Shown piece by piece: positions 16,318 to 24,523 of a stretch of DNA of 64,000 bases. Within the stretch, counting starts at the first letter, position 1, and each line of letters opens with the position of its first letter. The DNA is from Marinobacter szutsaonensis. GTDB taxonomy: Bacteria; Pseudomonadota; Gammaproteobacteria; Pseudomonadales; Oleiphilaceae. The notes under the pieces are model-generated. The model was not told the DNA's origin and searched no databases. It worked only from the letters and a program-made list of their open reading frames with translations. The stretch is from assembly GCF_039523335.1 (NCBI RefSeq), contig NZ_BAAAFC010000001.1:1984001-2048000 (forward strand), given 5' to 3'. The translations under genes and the position numbers were made by a program.

Positions 16318-19162
16318 TCCGATGCTCCGCGTCCTGCTCATCGAGGACGACGAAGACGATTACCTGATCACACGGGATCTCCTGCACGACGTCAGCCCCT
16401 CGGGCGTTGAACTGATCTGGCGCGACACCATGACGGCCGGCCTCGAAATCCTCGAGCAGGAGCGGATCGATGTCACCCTGGTGGATCTCCGTCTGGGCCC
16501 GGATTCCGGCCTGGAGGTTATCCGGGAAGCCCAGGCCAGCGGCGTTACCTCTCCCTTCATCCTGCTCACCGGTCAGGGCGATGCGGAACTGGATGCCCGA
16601 GCCGTGGAACTGGGTGCGGCAGACTACCTGGTCAAGGGCCGACTGGATGGCCAGACCCTGATTCGCAGCATTCGTTACGCGGCAGACCGGGCGGCGGCCA
16701 ATGAGGACCTGGCCAGCAGCGAAGCCCATTACCGCCTGCTGTTTGAAAACAATCCCGCGCCCATGTACCTGGTGCAGCCGGAGTCGGGGCGTATCGAATC
16801 CATGAACGGCGCTGCCATGGCGCTCTATGGCTTCAGGGCCGGAGAAACCGTTGACCTGTCACTGCCGGATCTGCGGTGCAATGCCAGTCCCGTCCCCCGG
16901 GAGGGCGTCATCCTGCGCGAGGGTAGCAGCCTGGAGGAACACCTGACCCGGAATGGCAACAGCCTGTATGTCGAACTCCTTTCCGAGCGCATTTTTGTCG
17001 ATCATCATCCCCTCGATCTGGTGATGGTCACCGACATGACCCGGCAGATCGACAACAACCGTCGGCTGCGTTTACTGCAACAGTGCATCGAATCCAGCTC
17101 CAACGGCATTATCATCTCCGATGCCCAACAGCCGGACATGCCACTGGTTTACGTGAATCCCACTTTTGAGCGAATCACCGGCTACAGTCGGGAGGAATCA
17201 ATTGGCCGTAACTGCCGCTTCCTTCAGGGTAGCGGTGAGGACCCTAGCAACGAACAGGCGCTGGTGGAGATCCGTAAAGCCCTCGCCACCGGCGGTGAAA
17301 CGTCCGTGGTGCTGCGCAACTTCCGCAAGGATGGGACGCCCTTCTGGAACGACTTGTACCTGTCGCCAATCCGGAATGACGAGGGTGAAGTGACCCACTT
17401 CGTCGGCGTCCAGAATGATATTTCCGAACGCAAAGATGTGGAAAACCAACTGGCCTATAACGCCAGCCACGATGTGCTTACCCAACTGCCCAACCGGGCC
17501 CTGCTGGAAGACCGTCTGGAACAGGCCTGCCGCTTCGCCCAGCGCCATGGCCGCACCCTGGCCCTGCTGTTCATCGACCTGGACGGCTTCAAGCTGATCA
17601 ATGACTCACTCGGCCATCGCACCGGGGACAAGCTGCTGATCGAGGTGGCCCGCCGGCTCATGGAGGTCTGCCGGACCGGGGATACGGTGGCGCGGGTCAG
17701 TGGCGACGAGTATGTGATGTTGTTGCCGGACCTGGACCGCAACGACGATGCGCTGATGGTGGTCGAACAGATCATGCGCACGCTCTCCGCGCCCTATAAC
17801 GTCAACGACGAAAACCTGCACCTGACCGCCAGCATCGGCATTGCCACCACCGACGGCAGCATCAGCCAGCCCACGGAACTGATCCAGCAGGCCGACCTGG
17901 CCATGTACCGGGCCAAACAGATGGGGCGGAACAGCTATCAGTGGTTTTCCGAGCAGCTCAACACCGAGGCCAGCTACCGGGTCAAGCTGCGCAATGAGCT
18001 ACAGGATGCCATCGACAATGAGCGGCTCACGCTCTATTACCAGCCTCTGATCGATTCCCGAACCGGCAAGGCCCGGGCCGTGGAAGCCCTGGTGCGCTGG
18101 AACCACCCGGAACGGGGCCTGGTATCTCCGGGAGATTTCCTGCCCCTGGCGGAAGAAACCGGGCAGATCATCGCGCTGGGCCAGTGGGTCTTGGAGCAAG
18201 CCTGCAAAGACATGCTCCGGCTGCATAAGGCCGGGTTCAAGGACTGCACGGTAGCCGTGAACGTGTCACCGATGCAGGTACGCAAATCCGGCTTTATTGG
18301 CACCGTCAGCGATACCCTGGAAACCTCCGGCCTGCCCCCGGAAGCCCTGGAACTGGAAATTGTCGAGTCGGCGGTGCTCTACGACGCCGATCAGGTGATC
18401 AGGACCCTGCATGATCTGAGAGATCTCGGGGTAGGCATTGCCATTGACGATTTCGGCACCGGTTTTTCCAGTCTCAGCTACATCAAACTGTTGCCGGCCA
18501 ACAAGATCAAGATCGACCGCTCCTTCATCCGGGACGTCATCCAGGACCGCAGTGACGCTGCCATCACCCAGGGGGTGATTTCCATGGCCCATCACCTGTC
18601 CCTGGACGTGGTGGCGGAAGGGGTGGAGACCGACGCCCAGGCCGCTTTCCTGCGCCGGAATCAGTGCGACCTGCTGCAGGGGTTCCTGTTCGCCCGGCCC
18701 ATGCCGCTCGATCTGCTGGAAGAGTACATGCATACCCGGGGCGGCTACGCCAGCAGCGCTGCCGATGATCAGGACAGCCCCGATAAGACCCTGTTGCTGC
18801 TGGATGACGAGAGCAACATCCTGCGGGCACTGACCCGGGTATTACGACGGGATGGCTACCGGATCCTGACCACCACCAGTGTGCAGGAAGCCTTCAGCCT
18901 GCTGGCCGAGAACGATGTCCAGGTGATCATCTCGGACCAGCGGATGCCGGAAATGTCCGGCACGGAGTTTCTCAGCCGGGTGAAGGCAATACACCCGGGT
19001 ACTGTCCGTATTGTGCTATCCGGTTACACCGACCTGAAATCGGTGACCGAAGCCATCAACGAGGGCTCGATCTACAAGTTCCTGACCAAGCCCTGGGATG
19101 ACAAACAGATCCGGGAGCACGTACAGAAGGCGTTCCAGCACCACCAGACCCTCCAGGGCTGA
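16310..19162 (+). CDS. REC-PAS-LOV-GGDEF-EAL-REC light-type c-di-GMP enzyme
   Basis: 950 residues. An N-terminal receiver (Asp59 in LVDLRLG) is followed by a PAS domain (about 140-250) and a LOV domain (258-375). The LOV motif GRNCRFLQG holds the flavin-adduct Cys302, with supporting RNFRKDG, FWND and FVGVQND. The GGDEF domain has a variant SGDEY (464-468). The EAL domain (E592-A-L) keeps AVNVSP, ELEIVES, IDDFGTGFSS, KIDRSF, VAEGVET and LLQGF, so phosphodiesterase activity is likely. A second receiver (Asp876 in ISDQRMPEM; LTKPWDD) ends it. Blue light and phosphorylation should both set c-di-GMP turnover. It is the last gene of the operon and abuts convergent fghA. Confidence 0.93.
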   Translation: MTDPMLRVLLIEDDEDDYLITRDLLHDVSPSGVELIWRDTMTAGLEILEQERIDVTLVDLRLGPDSGLEVIREAQASGVTSPFILLTGQGDAELDARAVELGAADYLVKGRLDGQTLIRSIRYAADRAAANEDLASSEAHYRLLFENNPAPMYLVQPESGRIESMNGAAMALYGFRAGETVDLSLPDLRCNASPVPREGVILREGSSLEEHLTRNGNSLYVELLSERIFVDHHPLDLVMVTDMTRQIDNNRRLRLLQQCIESSSNGIIISDAQQPDMPLVYVNPTFERITGYSREESIGRNCRFLQGSGEDPSNEQALVEIRKALATGGETSVVLRNFRKDGTPFWNDLYLSPIRNDEGEVTHFVGVQNDISERKDVENQLAYNASHDVLTQLPNRALLEDRLEQACRFAQRHGRTLALLFIDLDGFKLINDSLGHRTGDKLLIEVARRLMEVCRTGDTVARVSGDEYVMLLPDLDRNDDALMVVEQIMRTLSAPYNVNDENLHLTASIGIATTDGSISQPTELIQQADLAMYRAKQMGRNSYQWFSEQLNTEASYRVKLRNELQDAIDNERLTLYYQPLIDSRTGKARAVEALVRWNHPERGLVSPGDFLPLAEETGQIIALGQWVLEQACKDMLRLHKAGFKDCTVAVNVSPMQVRKSGFIGTVSDTLETSGLPPEALELEIVESAVLYDADQVIRTLHDLRDLGVGIAIDDFGTGFSSLSYIKLLPANKIKIDRSFIRDVIQDRSDAAITQGVISMAHHLSLDVVAEGVETDAQAAFLRRNQCDLLQGFLFARPMPLDLLEEYMHTRGGYASSAADDQDSPDKTLLLLDDESNILRALTRVLRRDGYRILTTTSVQEAFSLLAENDVQVIISDQRMPEMSGTEFLSRVKAIHPGTVRIVLSGYTDLKSVTEAINEGSIYKFLTKPWDDKQIREHVQKAFQHHQTLQG

Positions 19163-20008
19163 TCAGATCAGCCCGAGGGCCTTGGCATGATGGTTCAGGT
19201 GATCGTCGATGAACGAGGCGATGAAGAAATAGCTGTGGTCGTAGCCCCGGTGCATGCGCAGGTTGATGTGGTGGTGGAATTTTTCACAGATGTCCGCCAG
19301 CGCCTCCGGGTTGAGCTGGGTCTCGAGAAACTCGTCGGCGGTACCCTGGTCCACCAGCAGCGGCAGACGTTCCCGGGCCGTGGGGATCAGCAGTGTAGCA
19401 TCCCACTGCTCCCAGCTTGACCGATCGTCGCCCAGGTAACCGCTGAACGCCTTCTGGCCCCAGGGGCATTCAGTCGGATTGGCAATCGGTGCAAACGCAG
19501 ACACCGACTGGTAGCGCCCCGGGTTTTTCAGGGCACAGATCAGGGCACCGTGCCCCCCCATGGAATGGCCACTGACCGATCGCTGGTCCGTCACCGGCAG
19601 TTCGTTCTCCACCAGCTGCGGCAATTCCTTCACCACGTAATCGTACATCCGGTAATGGGGAGCCCAGGGCTGCTGGGTGGCATTGATGTAGAAACCCGCG
19701 CCGGTTCCGAAGTCGTAGTTGTCATCCTCGCCCGGCAAGTTGAGTCCCCGTGGGCTGGTGTCCGGGCACACGATGGCCAGACCCAGTTTCGCGGCCAGTT
19801 TCTGGGCACCGGCTTTCTCCATGAAGTTCTGGTCGGTGCAGGTCAGCCCGGACAGCCAGTAGAGTACCGGTGCCGGTTTAGGCGAGTTGCCCACGGCGGA
19901 GGGAGGCAGAAACACCGCGAACTCCATATCGCATTCGAGGCTCGCGGAGGTGTGGCGATAACGGCGGTGCTCGCCACCGAAACAAACGTTTGTGGATAGC
20001 AGTTCCAT
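19163..20008 (-). CDS. fghA: S-formylglutathione hydrolase
   Basis: 281 residues, the usual length for the esterase D family. It hydrolyses S-formylglutathione to formate and glutathione, the second step of glutathione-dependent formaldehyde removal. The nucleophile elbow GHSMGGHGAL is clear, preceded by the family stretch YWLSGLTCTDQNF; the C-terminal HRGYDHSYFF supplies the catalytic His. The expected partner, a glutathione-dependent formaldehyde dehydrogenase (adhC), is not next to it. It is separated by 27 bp from the upstream CBS gene on the same strand. Confidence 0.95.
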   Translation of the reverse strand: MELLSTNVCFGGEHRRYRHTSASLECDMEFAVFLPPSAVGNSPKPAPVLYWLSGLTCTDQNFMEKAGAQKLAAKLGLAIVCPDTSPRGLNLPGEDDNYDFGTGAGFYINATQQPWAPHYRMYDYVVKELPQLVENELPVTDQRSVSGHSMGGHGALICALKNPGRYQSVSAFAPIANPTECPWGQKAFSGYLGDDRSSWEQWDATLLIPTARERLPLLVDQGTADEFLETQLNPEALADICEKFHHHINLRMHRGYDHSYFFIASFIDDHLNHHAKALGLI

Positions 20009-20035
20009 AATGGATCCCGGTCTGAAAAGGTGAAC

Positions 20036-20470
20036 TCAGTCCTCGTCCGCGCTGGCGTATTTCGGCAACTCAAGACCACAGCCGGTTCGGGCCAGCTCGG
20101 ACAGGATAGCACTGCGTGTGACAATGCCGACCAGTTTGCCATGGTCGACTACCGGATACACTTTCGGCTTGCCGGCGCCAAGATTCTGCGCCAGATCCAC
20201 CACTGCCATCTCCGGTGTGATGGTCAGGGGCTGACGGAACATGACATCGTCCACGATCGGGTCACCCTCACAGTGATAGCTGCTCACCAGCAGAGAATGG
20301 ATGCAGTCCTGCTCGGAAACAAACCCCAGGACACGCCGCTGGTCATCCACCACGGGCAGACCGGTGACATGGTTGGTCAGCAGGGCCTTGACCACCTTCG
20401 TCAGTGGTGTACCGCAGCGAATTGGCTCAATGTGGTTCCACATCACATCGGATACTTTCAGTGACCGCAT
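20036..20470 (-). CDS. Tandem CBS-domain protein
   Basis: 144 residues made of two CBS domains (about 8-65 and 72-130), a Bateman module that binds adenosyl ligands such as AMP, ATP or SAM. Visible CBS cores are VTGLPVVDDQRRVLGFVSE and VYPVVDHGKLVGIVTR. The ATG at 20470 has GGAGG 9 bases upstream; a TTG at 20476 would place the start too close to that site. There is no attached enzyme or channel domain, so its target is unknown. It probably shares a transcript with fghA. Confidence 0.88.
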   Translation of the reverse strand: MRSLKVSDVMWNHIEPIRCGTPLTKVVKALLTNHVTGLPVVDDQRRVLGFVSEQDCIHSLLVSSYHCEGDPIVDDVMFRQPLTITPEMAVVDLAQNLGAGKPKVYPVVDHGKLVGIVTRSAILSELARTGCGLELPKYASADED

Positions 20471-20554
20471 GGGCAAATTCCTCCACTTCCGTTTTCATCG
20501 CAGACCAAACCGACACGTCTATCCCTAAACATAGGCAATCAGGGGGCAAAAGGA

Positions 20555-20614
20555 AAACCGATTCGGTGAAAACGGTTTACAGGTGAAAATAACTGACTAA
20601 ACTCAATCAGTTAT
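20555..20614. promoter_or_regulatory. Two dyads before the AGCS symporter gene
   Basis: AAACCG/CGGTTT (20555-20560 and 20573-20578) and ATAACTGA/TCAGTTAT (20589-20596 and 20607-20614) lie in the 200-bp space between the divergent CBS and symporter genes. The second is a perfect 8+8 dyad with a 10-base spacer, operator-like. No known regulator is assigned. Confidence 0.4.
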
Positions 20615-20670
20615 ACCCAAGACAGGGTAAATCCACTTTCTCAATCCATGGCAAACGCAGGGAGATCCCC

Positions 20671-22035
20671 ATGTCAGCCATTGAAAACTTTGTTGGTCAG
20701 ATCAACGGCCTGGTGTGGGGCCCTCCCATGCTGGTCATGATCCTCGGGGTCGGGCTGTTCCTCAGTATCGGCCTCAAACTGATGCCGGTCCTCAAGCTGG
20801 GGGCCGGCTTCAGACTCATGTGGCAGGGGCGCAAGGCCACCGGTGCCGAAACCGAAGGTGAAATTCCGCCGTTCCAGGCCCTGATGACCGCGCTCTCGGC
20901 AACCGTCGGAACCGGTAACATTGCCGGCGTGGCCACTGCGGTGTTCCTGGGTGGACCGGGTGCCCTGTTCTGGATGTGGCTGACAGCCCTGGTGGGTATG
21001 GCCACCAAGTACTCCGAGGCGGTACTGGCGGTTCGCTTCCGTGAGGTGGATGAGCGCGGCAACCACGTGGGTGGCCCCATGTATTACATCCGCAACGGCC
21101 TGGGTAGCAAATGGACCTGGCTCGGTGTCCTGTTCGCCATTTTTGCCGCCATCGCCGGCTTCGGTATCGGCAACACGGTACAGGCCAACTCGGTGGCGGA
21201 TGTGATGGAAGCCAACTTCGGTCTGCCCCACTGGGCCACCGGCGTGATCCTCATGGTGCTGGTGGGCATGGTACTGATTGGCGGCATCCGCCGGATCGGC
21301 CATGTGGCCAGCGCTCTGGTTCCCTTTATGGCCATCTCCTACCTGCTGGCCGGCATTGTAGTGCTTGCGATCAACGCCGCGGACATTCCCGCTGCCATCT
21401 CGCTGGTATTCAAACATGCCTTCAGCCCGATCGCCGCCGAAGGTGGCTTCGCCGGCGCCGCCGTCTGGGCCGCCATCCGTTTCGGTGTCGCCCGTGGCGT
21501 CTTCTCCAACGAGGCGGGGCTGGGCTCCGCGCCCATTGCCCACGCCGCCGCGCAGACCCGTGACCCGATCAGCCAGGGCATGGTGGCAATGCTGGGTACC
21601 TTCATCGACACCATCATCATCTGCACCATCACCGGCCTGGTGATCATCACCTCCGGGGTCTGGACCAGCGGCGTTTCCGGGGCGGAGCTCACTTCCCTGG
21701 CATTTGCCGATGCACTTCCGGGTGTGGGCAACTATATTGTGGCTATTGCCCTGGCGGTGTTTGCCTTTACCACTATTCTGGGCTGGTCGTTCTACGGCGA
21801 GCGCAGCATCGAGTTCCTGTTTGGCGTGAAGGCGATCGTGCCTTACCGGGTTGCCTGGATCATTGCGATCCCCATCGGCGCCACCCTGAACCTGGGATTT
21901 GTCTGGCTGGTGGCCGATACCCTGAACGCCATGATGGCGCTGCCCAACCTGGTGGCCCTGTTACTGCTCAGTCCGGTGGTGTTCAAACTGACCCGGGAGC
22001 ACTTTGCCCGGGAGAAAGCACTGGGGGTTGATTGA
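20671..22035 (+). CDS. Alanine/glycine:cation symporter (AGCS family)
   Basis: 454 residues with about 11 helices. It imports alanine or glycine with Na+ (or H+). Family landmarks are the N-terminal VGTGNIAGVATAVFLGGPGA, then GGPMYYIRNGL, VFSNEAGLGSAPIAHAAAQT and GWSFYGERSIEFLFG. The ATG at 20671 follows GGGAGAT with suitable spacing. It stands alone. The 145 bp after it, up to the peroxiredoxin, hold repeats rather than a clear terminator. Confidence 0.94.
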   Translation: MSAIENFVGQINGLVWGPPMLVMILGVGLFLSIGLKLMPVLKLGAGFRLMWQGRKATGAETEGEIPPFQALMTALSATVGTGNIAGVATAVFLGGPGALFWMWLTALVGMATKYSEAVLAVRFREVDERGNHVGGPMYYIRNGLGSKWTWLGVLFAIFAAIAGFGIGNTVQANSVADVMEANFGLPHWATGVILMVLVGMVLIGGIRRIGHVASALVPFMAISYLLAGIVVLAINAADIPAAISLVFKHAFSPIAAEGGFAGAAVWAAIRFGVARGVFSNEAGLGSAPIAHAAAQTRDPISQGMVAMLGTFIDTIIICTITGLVIITSGVWTSGVSGAELTSLAFADALPGVGNYIVAIALAVFAFTTILGWSFYGERSIEFLFGVKAIVPYRVAWIIAIPIGATLNLGFVWLVADTLNAMMALPNLVALLLLSPVVFKLTREHFAREKALGVD

Positions 22036-22080
22036 TAGGCAGGCTCTCAAGTTCCTGTTATATCGATGTAAAAAAGTGTT

Positions 22081-22144
22081 TGGATGAGATGGATCATTGC
22101 ACCCTTGTATTCACCTCATCCAGCACCAGAATACTTGTATACAC
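22081..22144 (+). promoter_or_regulatory. Repeats upstream of the peroxiredoxin gene
   Basis: A perfect inverted pair TGGATGAG/CTCATCCA (22081-22088, 22115-22122) overlaps a direct repeat CTTGTATTCAC (22104) and CTTGTATACAC (22134). The direct repeats start exactly 30 bp apart, about three helical turns. The set lies 37-100 bp before the ATG and is a plausible regulator-binding region; the regulator is unknown. Confidence 0.4.
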
Positions 22145-22180
22145 TCAAGAAACCGGAACGACCATCAGAGGAGAGAATCT

Positions 22181-22834
22181 ATGAGTTTGCGTCTTGGAGA
22201 TACCGCACCGGATTTCGAACAGGATTCAACAGAAGGCAAGATCCGTTTCTACGACTGGCTTGGCGACAGCTGGGGGGTTCTGTTCTCGCACCCGGCAGAC
22301 TTCACCCCGGTGTGCACCACCGAGCTCGGCCTCACCGCCAAGCTGAAGGACCAGTTCGCCAAGCGTAACGTCAAGGCCATTGCCCTGAGTGTCGACCCGG
22401 TCGACTCCCACAAGGAATGGGTAAAAGACATCGAGGAAACCCAGGGCTGCTCGGTGAACTTCCCGATCATCGCCGACGAGGACCGCAAGGTTTCCGAGCT
22501 GTACGACATGATCCACCCCAATGCCGACAGCAGCCTGACCGTGCGCTCCCTGTTCGTGATCGATCCGAACAAGAAGGTGCGCCTGATCATCACCTATCCC
22601 GCGTCTACCGGCCGCAACTTCAATGAGGTGCTGCGAGTCATCGACTCCCTGCAGCTGACCGACGAGCACAAGGTCGCGACCCCGGGCAACTGGGAGCGTG
22701 GCGGTGACGTGGTGATCGTACCGTCCCTGCAGGACGAGGAAGAAATCAAGGAACGGTTCCCGCAGGGCTACAAGGCGGTGAAGTCCTACCTGCGCATGAC
22801 GCCGGATCCCAAGACCAACTGGGGTGGTGACTGA
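22181..22834 (+). CDS. 1-Cys (Prx6-type) peroxiredoxin
   Basis: 217 residues. It reduces hydrogen peroxide and organic peroxides through the peroxidatic Cys45 in HPADFTPVCTTELG. The long C-terminal part (TPGNWERGGDVVIVPSL) is typical of the Prx6/AhpC-TSA 1-Cys group and forms the dimer arm. A second Cys near residue 92 (QGCSVNFP) is not in the usual resolving position. The ATG at 22181 is fixed by GAGGAGAG 8 bases upstream; longer in-frame starts have no ribosome site. It ends at a convergent hairpin shared with metQ. Confidence 0.94.
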   Translation: MSLRLGDTAPDFEQDSTEGKIRFYDWLGDSWGVLFSHPADFTPVCTTELGLTAKLKDQFAKRNVKAIALSVDPVDSHKEWVKDIEETQGCSVNFPIIADEDRKVSELYDMIHPNADSSLTVRSLFVIDPNKKVRLIITYPASTGRNFNEVLRVIDSLQLTDEHKVATPGNWERGGDVVIVPSLQDEEEIKERFPQGYKAVKSYLRMTPDPKTNWGGD

Positions 22835-22845
22835 GGAATGAAGAA

Positions 22846-22875
22846 GGGGTCAGAAGAACTCGTTCTTCTGACCCC
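22846..22875. terminator. GGGGTCAGA palindrome, probable bidirectional terminator
   Basis: 14-base arms GGGGTCAGAAGAAC / GTTCTTCTGACCCC flank a 2-base centre, followed on the plus strand by ATTTTT. It lies between the convergent peroxiredoxin and metQ genes. The outer bases match the palindrome at 1931-1960 while the inner bases differ. Confidence 0.75.
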
Positions 22876-22890
22876 ATTTTTACACCTCGA

Positions 22891-23676
22891 TCAGAATGCC
22901 GGAACAACGGCACCCTCATACTTCTCCATAATGAAATCCTTCACCGCCTCGGACTTCAATGCCGCCGCCAGCTTCTGCATGGCTTCGCTGTCCTTGTTGT
23001 CCGGACGGGCAACCAGGATGTTCACATACGGAGACTCGGAACCTTCGATCACCAGCGCGTCTTCAGACGGGTTCAGGCCCGCTTCCAGCGCGTAGTTGGT
23101 GTTGATCAGGGCGATGTCCACCTGGTTCAGGATACGCGGCAGGGTGGCCGCTTCCAGTTCCTTGAAGTCCAGGTCTTTCGGGTTCTCGGCAATATCACGC
23201 GGAGTCGCGGTGATCTTGCTCGCATCCTTGAGCTTGATCAGACCGGCCTTCTGCAGCAGGAGCAGGGCACGGCCGCCGTTGGTCGGGTCGTTCGGGATCG
23301 CTACCACGGCACCGTCTTCCAGCGCGTCCAGGGAGTCGATCTTGCTGGAATAGGCGCCGAACGGCTCAACGTGAACGCCGGTGACAGTGACCAGGTTGGT
23401 ACCACGACCTTCGTTGAACTCGTCCAGGTATGGCTGGTGCTGGAAGAAGTTGGCGTCCATCCGCTTCTGGTCTACCTGGATGTTGGGCTGGATGTAGTCA
23501 GTGAACACTTTCACATCCAGCTCCACACCCTGCTCAGCCAGAGTCGGCTTCACAAACTCCAGGATTTCCGCGTGGGGAACCGGAGTCGCGGCAACGGACA
23601 GCTCCTCGGCGGAAGCGGCGACGGAAAAAGTGGCGGCTGCGGCAAGCGCGGCCAGGGTCTTCTTGAAGTTCATCAT
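22891..23676 (-). CDS. metQ: D-methionine ABC transporter substrate-binding protein
   Basis: 261 residues of the NlpA/MetQ family: signal peptide ending near AASA|EE, then the mature protein with FTDYIQPN, NFFQHQPYLDEFN and IPNDPTNGGRALLLLQKAGL. It delivers methionine to MetNI. No lipobox cysteine is present, unlike the usual MetQ lipoprotein, so this one is probably soluble in the periplasm. AGGAGAACAT precedes a double ATG. It is the last gene of metNIQ, separated from metI by 181 bp that hold a large inverted repeat. Confidence 0.95.
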   Translation of the reverse strand: MMNFKKTLAALAAAATFSVAASAEELSVAATPVPHAEILEFVKPTLAEQGVELDVKVFTDYIQPNIQVDQKRMDANFFQHQPYLDEFNEGRGTNLVTVTGVHVEPFGAYSSKIDSLDALEDGAVVAIPNDPTNGGRALLLLQKAGLIKLKDASKITATPRDIAENPKDLDFKELEAATLPRILNQVDIALINTNYALEAGLNPSEDALVIEGSESPYVNILVARPDNKDSEAMQKLAAALKSEAVKDFIMEKYEGAVVPAF

Positions 23677-23725
23677 ATGTTCTCCTGTTTGAGAGACGTC
23701 AAAGGTAGATTGTCCTGCTGGCTCG

Positions 23726-23838
23726 GGCCGCCGTCGGGCGCTGCGTCCCGAAAACGTGGAGCGCCATGGATGGCGCGACCGAGCCCTACAGGGATGTATT
23801 CACGGGCGTTTTTCGGGACGCAGCGCCCGACGGCGGCC
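23726..23838. repeat. Large inverted repeat between metI and metQ
   Basis: Arms at 23726-23756 and 23807-23838 are complementary over about 29 bases apart from one extra T (GGCCGCCGTCGGGCGCTGCG and so on). The loop of about 50 bases contains a second hairpin, GCGCCATGGATGGCGC (23761-23776). I recall similar central sequences as dispersed repeats in related genomes, but this needs a search. In the metNIQ transcript it would fold strongly just ahead of metQ. Confidence 0.8.
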
Positions 23839-23857
23839 TCCCCCCAAACTCGAACGA

Positions 23858-24523
23858 CTACTTACGACTGAAATACAGCACCAGACGGTCGCCCACCATC
23901 TGGAGTACTTGTACAAAAATCACCAACAACGCAACGGTAATCACCATCACGTCGGTCTGGAATCGCTGATAACCGAAGCGGATGGCCAGGTCACCCAGGC
24001 CACCACCGCCGATGACGCCGGACATGGCGGCATAGGACACCAGGGTAATGGCGGTAACGGTAATGCCGGCGATGATGCCCGGCAGGGCCTCCGGCAGTAA
24101 AGCCCCGAAGATGATCTGGCGCACGTTGGCTCCCATGGCCTGGGTAGCTTCGATGATGCCCCGGTCCACTTCCCGCAGGGAGGTTTCCACCAGGCGGGCG
24201 AAGAAGGGCGCGCCCCCGGCCACCAGCGGCGGGATGGCACCGGCCACACCCAGGGAGGTGCCAATCAGCATGACGGTGAACGGGATCATCACGATCAGCA
24301 GGATGATGAACGGCACCGATCGCAGCACGTTCACGACAAAAGACAGCACCGCGTAGGCCACTGGCTGCTCCAGCAGCTGGCGCTTGCCGGTCAGGAACAG
24401 CAACACCCCGATGGGCAGGCCGATCAGTACGCTGAACAGCAGGGACATACCCACCATGACCAGGGTATCCCAGCTGGCCCAGCCGATTTCGCTCCAGTCG
24501 ACGTTACTCAGTAAGGCTTCCAT
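23858..24523 (-). CDS. metI: D-methionine ABC transporter permease
   Basis: 221 residues with about five helices and the BPD-type permease motif EALPGIIAGITVTAITLVSY, which docks onto the ATPase. Together with MetN and MetQ it imports methionine. The start ATG overlaps the metN stop by one base (TGATG), so translation is coupled. Length and order match the family. Confidence 0.96.
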   Translation of the reverse strand: MEALLSNVDWSEIGWASWDTLVMVGMSLLFSVLIGLPIGVLLFLTGKRQLLEQPVAYAVLSFVVNVLRSVPFIILLIVMIPFTVMLIGTSLGVAGAIPPLVAGGAPFFARLVETSLREVDRGIIEATQAMGANVRQIIFGALLPEALPGIIAGITVTAITLVSYAAMSGVIGGGGLGDLAIRFGYQRFQTDVMVITVALLVIFVQVLQMVGDRLVLYFSRK

